From: Micromonospora sp. NBRC 110009
Lineage (GTDB): Bacteria; Actinomycetota; Actinomycetes; Mycobacteriales; Micromonosporaceae
Assembly: GCF_030518795.1 (NCBI RefSeq)
Contig: NZ_CP130427.1
Coordinates: 4,898,001 to 4,962,000, forward strand
DNA: 64,000 bases
Reading direction: 5' to 3'
In this document: positions 31,470 to 40,134 of the stretch, piece after piece
Layout of the letters: each line of letters opens with the position of its first letter
Numbering within the stretch: position 1 is the stretch's first letter
Made by a program: the position numbers and the translations under genes
Notes under the pieces: model-generated
What the model saw: only the letters and a program-made list of their open reading frames with translations
Told to the model about the DNA's origin: nothing
Databases searched by the model: none

Positions 31470-33187
31470 CCGATCCGCTGCTGTTCCACCCGCCCACCTA
31501 CGACCCCGCCCACCTCGACGACACCTCCCGCCGACTGCTGCGCGCCACCGTCGACTGGTTCGAGCAGCGCGGCAAGCAGGCCCTGGTCGACAGCTACAAC
31601 CATCACGAGTGGTACGCCGACTTCCTCGACTTCGCCGCCAAGGAGGGCCTCTTCGCCACCTTCCTCACCCCGACGGCCGACGCCGGCGGCGACCCGGACA
31701 AGCGCTGGGACACCGCGCGCAACGCCGCGCTCAGCGAGCTCCTCGGCTTCTACGGCCTCGGCTACTGGTACACCTGGCAGGTCACCGTGCTCGGCCTCGG
31801 CCCGGTCTGGCAGAGCGGCAACGCCGCCGCCCGAGCCCGCGCCGCCGCGCTGCTCGACGAGGGGCACGTGATGGCCTTCGGCCTCTCCGAGCGGCCGCAC
31901 GGCGCCGACATCTACTCCACCGACATGCTGCTCACCCCCGACGGCGAGGGCGGCTTCCGGGCCACCGGCGGCAAGTACTACATCGGCAACGGCAACGTCG
32001 CCGGGCTGGTCTCCGTCTTCGGCCGGCGCGCCGACGTCGAGGGCCCCGAGGGGTACGTCTTCTTCGCCGCCGACAGCCGGCACCCCGCCTACCGGCTGGT
32101 CCGCAACGTGGTCAACGCGCAGATGTACGTCAGCGAGTTCCGGCTGGAGGACTACCCGGTCCGCGCCGAGGACGTGCTGCACACCGGGCCGGCCGCCTTC
32201 GACGCCGCGCTGAACACGGTCAACGTCGGCAAGTTCAACCTCTGCACCGCCTCCATCGGCATCTGCGAGCACGCCATGTACGAGGCGGTCAGCCACGCCC
32301 ACCACCGCGTCCTCTACGGCCGGCGGGTCACCGACTTCCCGCACGTGCGGCGCGAGCTGACCGACGCGTACGCCCGCCTGGTGGCGATGAAGCTGTTCAG
32401 CGACCGGGCGGTCGACTACTTCCGCTCGGCCGGCCCCGACGACCGGCGGTACCTGCTGTTCAACCCGATGACCAAGATGAAGGTCACCACCGAGGGCGAA
32501 AAGGTCATCGACCTGCTCTGGGACGTCATCGCCGCCAAGGGCTTCGAGGCCGACACCTACTTCGACAAGGCCGCCAAGGACATCCGCGGCCTGCCGAAGC
32601 TGGAGGGGACGGTGCACGTCAACCTCGCGCTGATCCTCAAGTTCCTGCCGAACTACCTGTTCCGGCCGGCCGAGCACCCGCCCGTGCCGACCCGGCAGGA
32701 CCCGGCCGACGACGAGTTCCTCTTCCGGCAGGGCCCGGCCCGCGGCCTCGGCGCGATCCGCTTCCACGACTGGCGCGGCCCGTACGACGCGCACGCCCAC
32801 GTGCCCAATGTGGCCCGGTTCCGGGAGCAGGCCGACGGTCTCCGCGACCTGCTCGCCGCGCACGCCCCGGACGAGGCCCAGCAGCGGGACCTGGATTTCC
32901 TGCTCACCCTGGGTCAGCTCTTCGCCCTGGTCGTCTACGGCCAGCTGATCCTGGAGCAGGCGGAACTGACCGGCCTCGACGCGGACCTGCTCGACGAGAT
33001 CTTCGACCTGCTGGTCCGCGACTTCTCCGGCTACGCCACCGAGCTGCACGGCAAGGCGGCCACCAGCGACGAGCAGGCCGCCTGGGCCCTCACCCAGATC
33101 CGCCGCCCGGTCCGCGACGCCGAGCGCACCGCCCGGGTCTGGGAGCGGGTCGTCGCCCTCGCCGGCGCGTACGAGATGAACTCCTGA
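31466..33187 (+). CDS. Acyl-CoA dehydrogenase family protein (large form)
   Basis: 573 residues, longer than the usual ~380 because of an extended C-terminal helical domain. FAD-site patterns include VMAFGLSERPHGADIYSTDM (as in AMTEP-GSD), GGKYYIGNGNVAGLVSVFGR and the helix GICEHAMYEAVSHAHHRVLYGRRVTDFPHVRRELTDAYARL. It is predicted to alpha,beta-dehydrogenate an acyl-CoA and pass electrons to ETF. GTG start overlaps the padR stop, so the two form a regulator-enzyme operon. The natural acyl substrate is unknown. Confidence 0.88.
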   Translation: MTDPLLFHPPTYDPAHLDDTSRRLLRATVDWFEQRGKQALVDSYNHHEWYADFLDFAAKEGLFATFLTPTADAGGDPDKRWDTARNAALSELLGFYGLGYWYTWQVTVLGLGPVWQSGNAAARARAAALLDEGHVMAFGLSERPHGADIYSTDMLLTPDGEGGFRATGGKYYIGNGNVAGLVSVFGRRADVEGPEGYVFFAADSRHPAYRLVRNVVNAQMYVSEFRLEDYPVRAEDVLHTGPAAFDAALNTVNVGKFNLCTASIGICEHAMYEAVSHAHHRVLYGRRVTDFPHVRRELTDAYARLVAMKLFSDRAVDYFRSAGPDDRRYLLFNPMTKMKVTTEGEKVIDLLWDVIAAKGFEADTYFDKAAKDIRGLPKLEGTVHVNLALILKFLPNYLFRPAEHPPVPTRQDPADDEFLFRQGPARGLGAIRFHDWRGPYDAHAHVPNVARFREQADGLRDLLAAHAPDEAQQRDLDFLLTLGQLFALVVYGQLILEQAELTGLDADLLDEIFDLLVRDFSGYATELHGKAATSDEQAAWALTQIRRPVRDAERTARVWERVVALAGAYEMNS

Positions 33188-33268
33188 CGGCTCCGGCCGG
33201 CCGCAGCCGAGGCACCCGTCGTCCGACCGGCCGACAGCCACGTTCCCGCCCTGCTAGCGTTTCTCCGC

Positions 33269-33811
33269 GTGTTCGCTCTTCCCCTGACTGATGATGCCGA
33301 GCTGCGGCCGCTCCAGCCGTGGCACTCCGACGAGTTTCTCGCCAACCTCGACCGGTGCCGGGCGCACATCTCCCCCTGGGTGGGGGCGTCCTTCGTGGCC
33401 ACCGACGCCGAGTCCGCCCGCAAGGTCCTGCAGAACTACGCCGACCGCTGGGCCCGGGACGACGGTGGCATCTGGGGCATCTGGCAGGGCGGCACCCTGG
33501 TCGGCGGCGTGCTCTTCGTGTCGCTCAGCACCACCACCGGCGTCTGCGAGGCCGGGTGCTGGCTGGAGCCGGCGGCCGAGGGGCAGGGCCTGGTCACCCG
33601 CGCCGCCCGCGTGATCATCGACTGGGCGATCCGGGAGCGTGGCATCCACCGGGCGGAGTGGGTGACCAAGGCCGGCAACGAGCGCAGCATCGCCGTCGCG
33701 CGGCGATTGGGCATGCGCCGCGACGGTGTCCTCCGCGAGGCGGCTCCGGGGCCGGACGGCCGGGCCGACATGGAGGTCTGGTCGGTGCTGGCCCCGGAGT
33801 GGAAGCCCTGA
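33269..33811 (+). CDS. GNAT N-acetyltransferase (RimJ/RimL type)
   Basis: 180 residues. DAELRPLQPWHSDEFLANLDRCRAHISPWVG, GCWLEPAAEGQGLVTRAARVIIDWAI (acetyl-CoA binding Q/R-x-x-G-x-A/L-like loop) and HRAEWVTKAGNERSIAVARRLGMRRDGVLREA match the RimJ/RimL N-terminal protein acetyltransferase group. A TAGCGT box at 33255-33260 precedes the GTG by 8 bp, so leaderless translation is likely. Substrate unknown. Confidence 0.9.
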   Translation: MFALPLTDDAELRPLQPWHSDEFLANLDRCRAHISPWVGASFVATDAESARKVLQNYADRWARDDGGIWGIWQGGTLVGGVLFVSLSTTTGVCEAGCWLEPAAEGQGLVTRAARVIIDWAIRERGIHRAEWVTKAGNERSIAVARRLGMRRDGVLREAAPGPDGRADMEVWSVLAPEWKP

Positions 33812-33871
33812 CGGGACAGGCCTTCGAGCCGGCGGCGGAGTTCTGTCGTACCCGGACGTCAACATCTGTCC

Positions 33872-34282
33872 ATGGCTGCCCCCGCACTGGCCGACCGGTC
33901 CCCCCAGCCGCGCGCCCTGCCGCTGCGCGAGGTCCGCACCCGGCTCACCCAGCTCGTCGCCCTGGCCGAGCTGACCGACACCGTCACCATCGTCACCCGC
34001 GACGGCGACCCCCGACCGATCGCCGCGATCGTGCCCGCCCCGGCCGCTCGTACGGCGACGCAGACCCGCGCCGACGCTGACCGGATCGCCGCGATCAGCG
34101 CCGGCTGGTCGCGCCGGCTGGAGGAGCAGCACCGGCAGAGCAGCCGGCGGCACGCCGCCGAGCGGCGTGCGCTCGTCGACGCGCTCGCCGAGGTCTGGGC
34201 CGAGCTGGACCGCCGCGCCCCGGCCGGCGACCCGGCGCTCGCCCGGCTCCGCGCCGCCCACGCCGACCTGCTACGCGACTGA
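33872..34282 (+). CDS. Phd/YefM-like antitoxin-related protein, no toxin adjacent
   Basis: 136 residues. The first ~65 (LPLREVRTRLTQLVALAELTDTVTIVTRDGDPRPIAAIVP) match the Phd/YefM DNA-binding fold with the typical hydrophobic strand V-x-I-T-x-x-G-x-P-x-A-x-I-V. The rest is a charged alpha-helical tail. In type II systems the toxin (Doc, RelE or PIN) follows directly, but here the next gene is convergent pgi. It may be a solitary regulator or a system that lost its toxin. Confidence 0.65.
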   Translation: MAAPALADRSPQPRALPLREVRTRLTQLVALAELTDTVTIVTRDGDPRPIAAIVPAPAARTATQTRADADRIAAISAGWSRRLEEQHRQSSRRHAAERRALVDALAEVWAELDRRAPAGDPALARLRAAHADLLRD

Positions 34283-34327
34283 CCCGGCGGCGGCCACCCC
34301 GACCCGGGGCCGCCGCCGGCGTATGCG

Positions 34328-35962
34328 TCAGTCCCGGCCGCGCTGCTCCCGGTAGCGGCGGATCAGGGCGCTGGTGGAGGAGTCCACGTCGCCGAGGTCC
34401 GGCGCGCCGCCGGTGAGCTTCGGCGCGAGCTGGTTGGCCATCACCTTGCCCAGCTCCACACCCCACTGGTCGAACGCGTTGATGTCCCAGACCGCGGCCT
34501 CGGTGAAGACGATGTGCTCGTAGAGGGCGATCAGCTGGCCCAGCGTGGACGGGGTGAGCTTGGGGGCGAGGATCGAGGTGGTCGGGTGGTTGCCCGGCAT
34601 GACCCGGTGCGGCACCACCTCGGGCGCGGTGCCCTCCGCCTCGACCTGCTCCTTCGTCCGGCCGAAGGCCAGCGCCGCGGTCTGCGCGAAGAAGTTCGAC
34701 ATGAACAGGTCGTGCATGTCGCCGAGGTCGTGGTTGGGCTGGCTGAACGCGATGAAGTCGGCCGGGATCAGCCGCGTCCCCTGGTGGATGAGCTGGTAGA
34801 AGGCGTGCTGTCCGTTGGTGCCGGGCTCGCCCCAGAAGATCTCCCCGGTCGGGTAGGTCACCGGCCGGCCGTCGACCGTCACCGACTTGCCGTTGCTCTC
34901 CATGGTGAGCTGCTGCAGGTACGCGGGGAACCGGTGCAGGTACTGCGCGTACGGCAGCACCGCGTGCGTCTCGGCGTCGAGGAAGTCCGTGTACCAGACG
35001 TTCAGCAGGCCCAGCAGCGCCGGCACGTTGCGCTCCACCGGCGTGCTGCGGAAGTGCTCGTCGACGGCGTGGTAGCCGGCCAGCATCTCCCGGAACCGCG
35101 CCGGCCCGATCGCCAGCATCACCGACAGGCCGACCGCCGAGGGGAGCGAGTATCGCCCGCCCACCCAGTCCCAGAAGCCGAACATGTTCTCCGGGTCGAT
35201 GCCGAAGTCGCGGACCCGCTGCTCGTTGGTGCTGACCGCGACGAAGTGCCGGGCGATCGCCGACTCGTCGGCGTCCAGCCCGGCGAGCAGCCAGCGCCGC
35301 GCCTGGTTGGCGTTGGCCAGCGTCTCCTGGGTGGAGAAGGTCTTGGAGACCACGACGAACAGCGTGGTGGCCGGGTCCAGATCGGTGGTCTTGTCGTGGA
35401 TGTCGGTCGGGTCGATGTTGGACACGAACCGGCAGCTGATCCCCGCGTCCCGGTACGCCTTGAGCGCCTCGTACGCCATCACCGGCCCGAGGTCGGAGCC
35501 GCCGATGCCGATGTTGACCACGGTGCTGATCCGCTCGCCGGTGTGGCCGCGCCACGTGCCGGAGCGGACCCGCTCGGCGAAGGCCGACATCCGGTCCAGC
35601 ACCCGGTGGACGTCGGCGACCACGTCCTGCCCGTCCACCACCAGCGACGCGTCGCCGGGCAGCCGCAGTGCGGTGTGCAGGACCGCCCGGTCCTCGGTGG
35701 AGTTGATGTGCTTCCCGGCGAACATGGCGGCGATCCGATCGCTCAGCCGGACCCGCTCGGCCAGGACGGTGAGCAGGGCGATCGTCTCGTCGGTGACCAG
35801 GTTCTTGCTGTAGTCCACGTGCAGGTCGGCGACCTCGCCGGTGAGCCGCTCGCCCCGCTGTCCGTCGGCGGCGAACAGCTCCCGCAGGTGTGTGCCGCGC
35901 ATCGCCTCGGCGTGCTTGCGCAGCGCCTGCCATTCGTCGGTGGTGGTGACGTCCACAGCCAT
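34328..35962 (-). CDS. pgi: Glucose-6-phosphate isomerase
   Basis: 544 residues, the full long form. Conserved sites: NIGIGGSDLGPVMAYEAL (sugar-phosphate loop), VVSKTFSTQETLANANQARRW (SIS phosphate loop), GGRYSLPSAVGLSVMLAIG, MESNGKSV, GEPGTNGQHAFYQLIHQG (catalytic Glu and His) and the late KVMANQL. It interconverts glucose-6-P and fructose-6-P in the cytoplasm. ATG 35962 (MAVDVTTTDEW) with AAGGAG upstream is chosen. It seems monocistronic and ends tail-to-tail with the antitoxin-like gene. Confidence 0.97.
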   Translation of the reverse strand: MAVDVTTTDEWQALRKHAEAMRGTHLRELFAADGQRGERLTGEVADLHVDYSKNLVTDETIALLTVLAERVRLSDRIAAMFAGKHINSTEDRAVLHTALRLPGDASLVVDGQDVVADVHRVLDRMSAFAERVRSGTWRGHTGERISTVVNIGIGGSDLGPVMAYEALKAYRDAGISCRFVSNIDPTDIHDKTTDLDPATTLFVVVSKTFSTQETLANANQARRWLLAGLDADESAIARHFVAVSTNEQRVRDFGIDPENMFGFWDWVGGRYSLPSAVGLSVMLAIGPARFREMLAGYHAVDEHFRSTPVERNVPALLGLLNVWYTDFLDAETHAVLPYAQYLHRFPAYLQQLTMESNGKSVTVDGRPVTYPTGEIFWGEPGTNGQHAFYQLIHQGTRLIPADFIAFSQPNHDLGDMHDLFMSNFFAQTAALAFGRTKEQVEAEGTAPEVVPHRVMPGNHPTTSILAPKLTPSTLGQLIALYEHIVFTEAAVWDINAFDQWGVELGKVMANQLAPKLTGGAPDLGDVDSSTSALIRRYREQRGRD

Positions 35963-36177
35963 CGGGTCGATCTTCTCCTTCACGACGGGTCTGCCAGCGG
36001 GCCGTCGTTGCCCCGCTGCCGGCGACCCCACCAGCCTGCCACCCGGGACAGGTACGCGCGACGCGACCCGACATCGCCCACCTCTCGGGCGCGCTCGGAC
36101 GGGCCACCCGGGGCAGGTCGTTGGGACGCCTGTTCGAGATGCCGGGTTACCGGGCCTTGGTTGGGTATCGTGCTCGA

Positions 36178-36843
36178 ATGATCTTTGAGCGGGGGCAGAC
36201 GATCGTCCGTCGGCACCTGTACCCGGACGGCCGGGTCGGCTCGGTGCTGTGCGGGCGGGTGGTCAGCGACGACGAGCGCGGGCTGGCGCTGTGGGTCGAG
36301 GCTGGCTCACAGGCAATGCGTCGGGTTGACGGCGCTGGCCAGTCGACGCGGAAGCTGTCGCTGCTCACGTCGTTGCGGATGACTACGATGCTCAGCCTGG
36401 ATACGTGGCAGCCTTTCCGGACTCTGATGTTGATGCCGCCTGGTGCGGCCCACTCGGTCTGGTGGAGCTGGCGAACCGACGGCGACTTCGACGGCTGGTA
36501 CGTCAACCTGGAGCGTCCGGTCACCCGGTGGGCCGGCGGGGTCGACGTCTACGACCAGGAGCTCGACCTGCTCGTCTATCCGGATGGCAGGTGGTCGTGG
36601 AAGGACGAGGACGCCTTCGCCGAGTACACCGGCGAGCCGGCGTTCTGGGATGAGGTCGAGGCCGCCGAGGTCCGGGCCGAGGGCGAACGACTGCTTGCCT
36701 TGGCTCGCGCCGGGGCCGCGCCCTTCGACGGTCAGTGGATGGACTTCCAGCCGGATCCGGCGTGGCGGCCGACGTTGATGCCGCACTGGTGGGAGTTGCC
36801 GGCGGACGCGACCTGCTGGGGTCCCGAGTACTTCCAGGCCTGA
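36178..36843 (+). CDS. DUF402 family protein
   Basis: 221 residues. MIFERGQTIVRRHLYPDGRVGSVLCGRVVSDDERGLALWV is the usual N-terminus; GWYVNLERPVTRWAGGVDVYDQELDLLVYPDGRWSWKDEDAF is the core of DUF402 (PF04167), a barrel fold that in some members hydrolyses nucleoside di- or triphosphates. A TATCGT box 6 bp before the ATG and the absence of a Shine-Dalgarno suggest a leaderless mRNA. The gene ends 4 bp before the left end of an IS5-family element; a truncated second DUF402 gene lies 1.4 kb downstream. Confidence 0.85.
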   Translation: MIFERGQTIVRRHLYPDGRVGSVLCGRVVSDDERGLALWVEAGSQAMRRVDGAGQSTRKLSLLTSLRMTTMLSLDTWQPFRTLMLMPPGAAHSVWWSWRTDGDFDGWYVNLERPVTRWAGGVDVYDQELDLLVYPDGRWSWKDEDAFAEYTGEPAFWDEVEAAEVRAEGERLLALARAGAAPFDGQWMDFQPDPAWRPTLMPHWWELPADATCWGPEYFQA

Positions 36844-36847
36844 GAGG

Positions 36848-37796
36848 GCGTCTGATTCACGTATTTTGTGAGTGATGTGATCTTCAGATGTCTCGCCAGG
36901 TTGGGGTGGTTTCGTCGGTGACCCGTTTGGTGAGGTTGTCGATCATCGCGATGCGGATCATGCTGGCGGAGTGGTCGGGTAGGGCTTCGTAGTCACGGGC
37001 CAGGCGCCGGTGGAGCATGATCCAGCCGAGGGTGCGTTCGACGACCCATCGGCGTTTGACCACCGAGAATCCTTTGATGTGCGGGTCTTTGGCGACGACC
37101 TCGACGTCGATGCCGAGGGTGGCACCGTGTTCGATGACCTTGTTCTTGAAGCCGGCGTCGACCCAGGTCTTGGCCAGGGCGGGATGCGCGGCTTTGGCCT
37201 GATCGAGGAGGTCGACGCCGATGGTGTTGTCGGTGACGCTGGCCGCGGTGACGATGACGGCGAGGAGCAGACCGAGGGTGTCGGTGACGATGCCGCGTTT
37301 GCGTCCGACGATCTTCTTGCCGGCGTCGATGCCCTGGCTGGCCAGCGGCGCGTTGGTGGAGGTCTTCACGCTCTGGGTGTCGATCACACCGGCCGACGGC
37401 TGAGCGGCGCGTCCGGCCTTGGCGCGGGCCAGTCCGGTGAGCTCGTAGTTGAGCTGGGTGAAGATGCCATCGCCTGTCCAGGCGGTGAAGTAGCCGTAGA
37501 CGGTCTGCCAGGGCGGGAAGTCGTGCGGCAGATAGCGCCACGCGATGCCGGTGCGGTTGACGTAGAGGATCGCGTTGAAGATCTCCCGCAGGTCGTAGGT
37601 GGGTTTGCGTCCCCCGACGCCAGCATCGGTGCGCGCCTGGCGCCAGGCGTCCAGTCGTGGTGCGATCAGCGCCCAACGGGCGTCGGACAGGTCGGAGGGG
37701 TAGGCAGGTCGTTCGGCCATACGAGATGTCTACTGTGGACCACGAGGTGGATCGCACTCGGGGTCCGCCGATTCCCGAACTTTGTGAACCAGACAC
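36848..37796 (-). mobile_element. IS5-family insertion sequence (~0.95 kb)
   Basis: Imperfect terminal inverted repeats bound it: GCGTCTGATTCAC (36848-36860) and, on the other strand, GTGTCTGGTTCAC (complement of 37784-37796), 11 of 13 matching. One transposase gene fills the interior. No clear target duplication is seen at these edges. The element separates an intact DUF402 gene from a lower-GC, gene-poor stretch. Confidence 0.78.
36884..37720 (-). CDS. IS5-family transposase
   Basis: 278 residues, apparently intact. The N-terminal DUF4096-like domain is YPSDLSDARWALIAPRLDAWR, GGRKPTYDLREIFNAILYVNRTGIAWRYLPHDFPPWQTVY. The DDE triad is probably the D of VIDTQSVK, the D of TWVDAGFKNK and the E of VVKRRWVVERTLGW. 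GRKRGIVTDTLGLLLAVIVTAASV lies between. Codon GC at the third position is lower than in neighbours, as expected for a mobile gene. It appears complete and possibly active. Confidence 0.93.
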   Translation of the reverse strand: MAERPAYPSDLSDARWALIAPRLDAWRQARTDAGVGGRKPTYDLREIFNAILYVNRTGIAWRYLPHDFPPWQTVYGYFTAWTGDGIFTQLNYELTGLARAKAGRAAQPSAGVIDTQSVKTSTNAPLASQGIDAGKKIVGRKRGIVTDTLGLLLAVIVTAASVTDNTIGVDLLDQAKAAHPALAKTWVDAGFKNKVIEHGATLGIDVEVVAKDPHIKGFSVVKRRWVVERTLGWIMLHRRLARDYEALPDHSASMIRIAMIDNLTKRVTDETTPTWRDI

Positions 37797-38267
37797 GATC
37801 TGCGGATCAAAGCAGGGCATCTCGCATCGACATCAATCAGGCGAACCTGGCCCCAGTAGTGATCATTCGACCCTGCCGACGCCTCACCGACCAGGCCCAC
37901 GAAAGCAGCAATATGCAGCGAGAGTGATCAAAACGCCCAGTGAGAGCGTGCTTGAGAAGAGTCATCCTGGTGAGGTCCGAGGAGTAGCGACGCTCGCACG
38001 GCATCCGACCGCCGTGGACGATCAATCGATCGGTGCCACACGACACGCGACCAATCACGAGAACCACGCTCTCACGGGTGCCAGGGGCGGACCTGGTTGT
38101 TGCTGCCTGTGGACCTGATGTCGTAAACGACTCACCCAGGCCAGGCGGGGCTCGTTCTGCCGGCTTCTCGCGCTGGCAGGGGGTGGCGCCGATTCGTTTG
38201 TGATGTCAGCTCCAAAGGCAGCGACAAGGTATGACGCCGGAACCGCGGGACTGGCTACGCTGCCTCG
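37797..38267. other. Gene-poor, lower-GC stretch beside the IS element
   Basis: About 470 bases without a recognisable gene, clearly less GC-rich than the rest (especially 37797-38060). No long reading frame with actinomycete codon bias, no tRNA fold and no direct repeat of the other IS flank were seen. A TACGCT box (38253-38258) about 10 bp before the ATG of the truncated DUF402 gene looks like its -10 element. It may be a scar from loss or exchange of foreign DNA. Confidence 0.5.
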
Positions 38268-38378
38268 ATGTTCTTCGAGCCGGGCGAGATCATCAAGCGT
38301 CGCTATCTTCGCGGGCGGTGGTGCACGTGGGCGCAGCCCATGCGCGTCGTTGCCGACGATGATGGGCTGCTCGACCGA
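38268..38378 (+). pseudogene. 5' fragment of a DUF402 gene
   Basis: The first 37 codons read MFFEPGEIIKRRYLRGRWCT then WAQPMRVVADDDGLLD, the normal start of a DUF402 protein (compare the intact copy at 36178), and then run in frame into the unrelated lipoprotein gene. The barrel core (NLERP, DxELDLLVYPDG) is missing. It probably was cut by a deletion and now supplies only a promoter and start. Confidence 0.7.
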
Positions 38379-39539
38379 ATGATCAGCCGCCGGTGCTTGC
38401 TCGGAATGGCCACCCCAACCGCCCGCCGCGCCGTCGTGGCCTCGTCGGCCCGCCGCGCCACCGCCGTCGTGGCCTCGTCGGCCCGCCGCGCCACCGCCGT
38501 CGCGGCCTCGCTCGCGCTCCTCGCCGCTGGCTGCTCCCGGCCGGCGACACCGCCGGCCGCCGCACCCGCCCCCGCCGCCCCGCCGGCCGGGGCCAACCCC
38601 TCGCCGTCCGGGGCCGTCGCCCCGTCGACGCCGCCCGCGCGTGCCGGCCTCGGTGCCCGGCCGAGCCCGGCCGCCCGGGCCTGCACCATCTTCCCGGCGG
38701 ACAACGTCTGGCATTCCGACGTATCCCGGCTGCCCGCGCACCCGCGCTCCGCGGCGATGGTCACCGCGATCGGCGCGCAGGCCGCCGTGCACGCCGACTT
38801 CGGCTCCGGTACGTGGCAGGGCGCGTCCATCGGCATCCCGGTCACCGTCGTCCCCGCCGGGCAGCGCCGGGTCCCGGTCTCCTTCCAGTACGCCGGCGAG
38901 AGCGACCCCGGGCCTTATCCCGTCCCGGCCGACGCGGCGGTCGAGGGCGGGCCGGCGGGCACCGGTGACCGGCACGTGATCGTCTGGGACCGGGCGGGGT
39001 GCAAGGCGTACGAGCTGTTCGACGCGCACCGGGCCGGCGGCGGCTGGCGGGCCGGCTCGGGCGCCGTCTTCGACCTCCGGTCCAACCGGCTGCGCCCGAC
39101 CGGATGGACCTCCGCCGACGCCGCCGGGCTCTCCATCCTGGCCGGGCTGGTCCGCTACGACGAGGTGGCCGCCGGCCGGATCGACCACGCCATCCGGGTG
39201 ACCGTGCCGCGTACCCGCACCGGCTGGACCTGGCCGGCCACCCATTCCGCCTCGTCCGCCACCGACCCCGGGCTGCCGCAGCTCGGCCAGCGGCTGCGGC
39301 TCAAGCGCTCGGTGGACGTCTCGCGGCTGCCCCGGCAGGCCCGGATCGTCGCCGAGGCGATGCAGCGGTACGGGCTGATCGTCGCCGACCACGGCTCGGC
39401 CTGGTACCTGTCCGGCGCGCCCGATCCCCGCTGGGACAACGACGCGCTGCACGCGCTCGGCGGCCTGCGCGGGAGCGACTTCGAGGTGGTGGACGCGTCC
39501 GGGCTGACGGTGCGCCGGACCTCGGCCGCGGTCGGCTGA
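38379..39539 (+). CDS. Secreted lipoprotein of unknown function with repeated signal-peptide segment
   Basis: 386 residues from ATG 38379 (MISRRCLLGMATPTARR, twin-Arg-like). The signal region is unusually long because VVASSARRATA occurs twice in tandem; it ends VAASLALLAAGCS, a lipobox with Cys ~52. A Pro/Ala linker follows, then a conserved domain: CTIFPADNVWHSDVSRLPAHPRSAAMV, GIPVTVVPAGQRRVPVSFQY, GDRHVIVWDRAGCKAYELFDAH, HAIRVTVPRTRTGWTWPATH and YGLIVADHGSAWYLSGAPDPRWDND. I recognise it as a conserved hypothetical secreted domain without known function. The true start is uncertain because the gene is fused in frame to a DUF402 fragment with no Shine-Dalgarno of its own. Confidence 0.75.
   Translation: MISRRCLLGMATPTARRAVVASSARRATAVVASSARRATAVAASLALLAAGCSRPATPPAAAPAPAAPPAGANPSPSGAVAPSTPPARAGLGARPSPAARACTIFPADNVWHSDVSRLPAHPRSAAMVTAIGAQAAVHADFGSGTWQGASIGIPVTVVPAGQRRVPVSFQYAGESDPGPYPVPADAAVEGGPAGTGDRHVIVWDRAGCKAYELFDAHRAGGGWRAGSGAVFDLRSNRLRPTGWTSADAAGLSILAGLVRYDEVAAGRIDHAIRVTVPRTRTGWTWPATHSASSATDPGLPQLGQRLRLKRSVDVSRLPRQARIVAEAMQRYGLIVADHGSAWYLSGAPDPRWDNDALHALGGLRGSDFEVVDASGLTVRRTSAAVG
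38433..38498 (+). repeat. Two tandem 33-bp repeats inside a signal-peptide coding region
   Basis: Units 38433-38465 and 38466-38498 are identical and each encodes VVASSARRATA; a degenerate third copy starts at 38499 (VAAS). The unit length is a multiple of three, so the frame is kept. It lengthens the n-region of the lipoprotein signal and could vary in copy number by slippage. Confidence 0.85.
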
Positions 39540-39581
39540 TTTCGGGTCGCCGCCGACCCGACGGTGCCGCAGACTGGCGGT

Positions 39582-40121
39582 GTGGATCATCGTGACCTGG
39601 TCCGGGTGAGCAAGCGGATGTCCCTGGCCCTGCGGCACCGGCCGGACCGGTTCGGCCTGACGCTCGACGGGGCCGGCTGGGTGTCGGTCGCCGACCTGCT
39701 CGCCGCGCTGGGGATCACCCGGGCCGACCTCGACGCCGTGGTCGCCGGGAACGACAAGCGACGCTTCGCCGTGGCCCACGGGGCCGACGGCGTCGACCGG
39801 ATCCGAGCCAGCCAGGGGCATTCCATCCCGGTCGACCTCGGCCTGGCCCCGGCCAGCCCTCCCGAGCTGCTGTTCCACGGCACCAGCGACAGCGCCCTGC
39901 CGGCGATCCGGGTCGAGGGGCTGCGCCGGGGCCGCCGGCACCACGTGCACCTGTCACCGGACGTGGCGACCGCCCAGCGGGTCGGGGCCCGCCGGGGCGG
40001 CGCGGTGGTGATCCTGACCGTGGCGGCGGCCGCCATGGCCGAGAAGGGCTTCGTCTTCTACCGCAGCGACAACGGGGTCTGGCTCACCGACACCGTCCCG
40101 CCCGCGTACCTGCGACGCTGA
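39582..40121 (+). CDS. kptA: RNA 2'-phosphotransferase (KptA/Tpt1 family)
   Basis: 179 residues, full length. All family motifs are present: VRVSKRMSLALRHRPDRFGLTLDGAGWVSVADLLAAL, RIRASQGHSIPVDLG, PELLFHGTSDSALPAI, RRHHVHLSPDVATAQRVG and FYRSDNGVWLTD. The fungal enzyme moves a 2'-phosphate from RNA to NAD+, giving ADP-ribose 1'',2''-cyclic phosphate; bacterial members can also ADP-ribosylate nucleic-acid ends. Its substrate in bacteria without tRNA splicing is unclear. Start is GTG 39582. Other nucleotide/ADP-ribose-type genes (Nudix, NADAR remnant) lie within 3 kb. Confidence 0.93.
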   Translation: MDHRDLVRVSKRMSLALRHRPDRFGLTLDGAGWVSVADLLAALGITRADLDAVVAGNDKRRFAVAHGADGVDRIRASQGHSIPVDLGLAPASPPELLFHGTSDSALPAIRVEGLRRGRRHHVHLSPDVATAQRVGARRGGAVVILTVAAAAMAEKGFVFYRSDNGVWLTDTVPPAYLRR

Positions 40122-40134
40122 GGCCGCGCGGCGG

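Noticed and set aside
36840..37805. Target-site duplication of the IS5-family element.
   Set aside because: Flanks next to the best inverted repeats (gag/agg on the left, gat on the right) do not match, so no duplication is claimed; the exact ends may be off by a few bases.
38055..39950. Minus-strand open frame of about 631 codons across the lipoprotein and kptA genes.
   Set aside because: Antisense to two recognisable proteins, low-complexity translation and no ribosome site.
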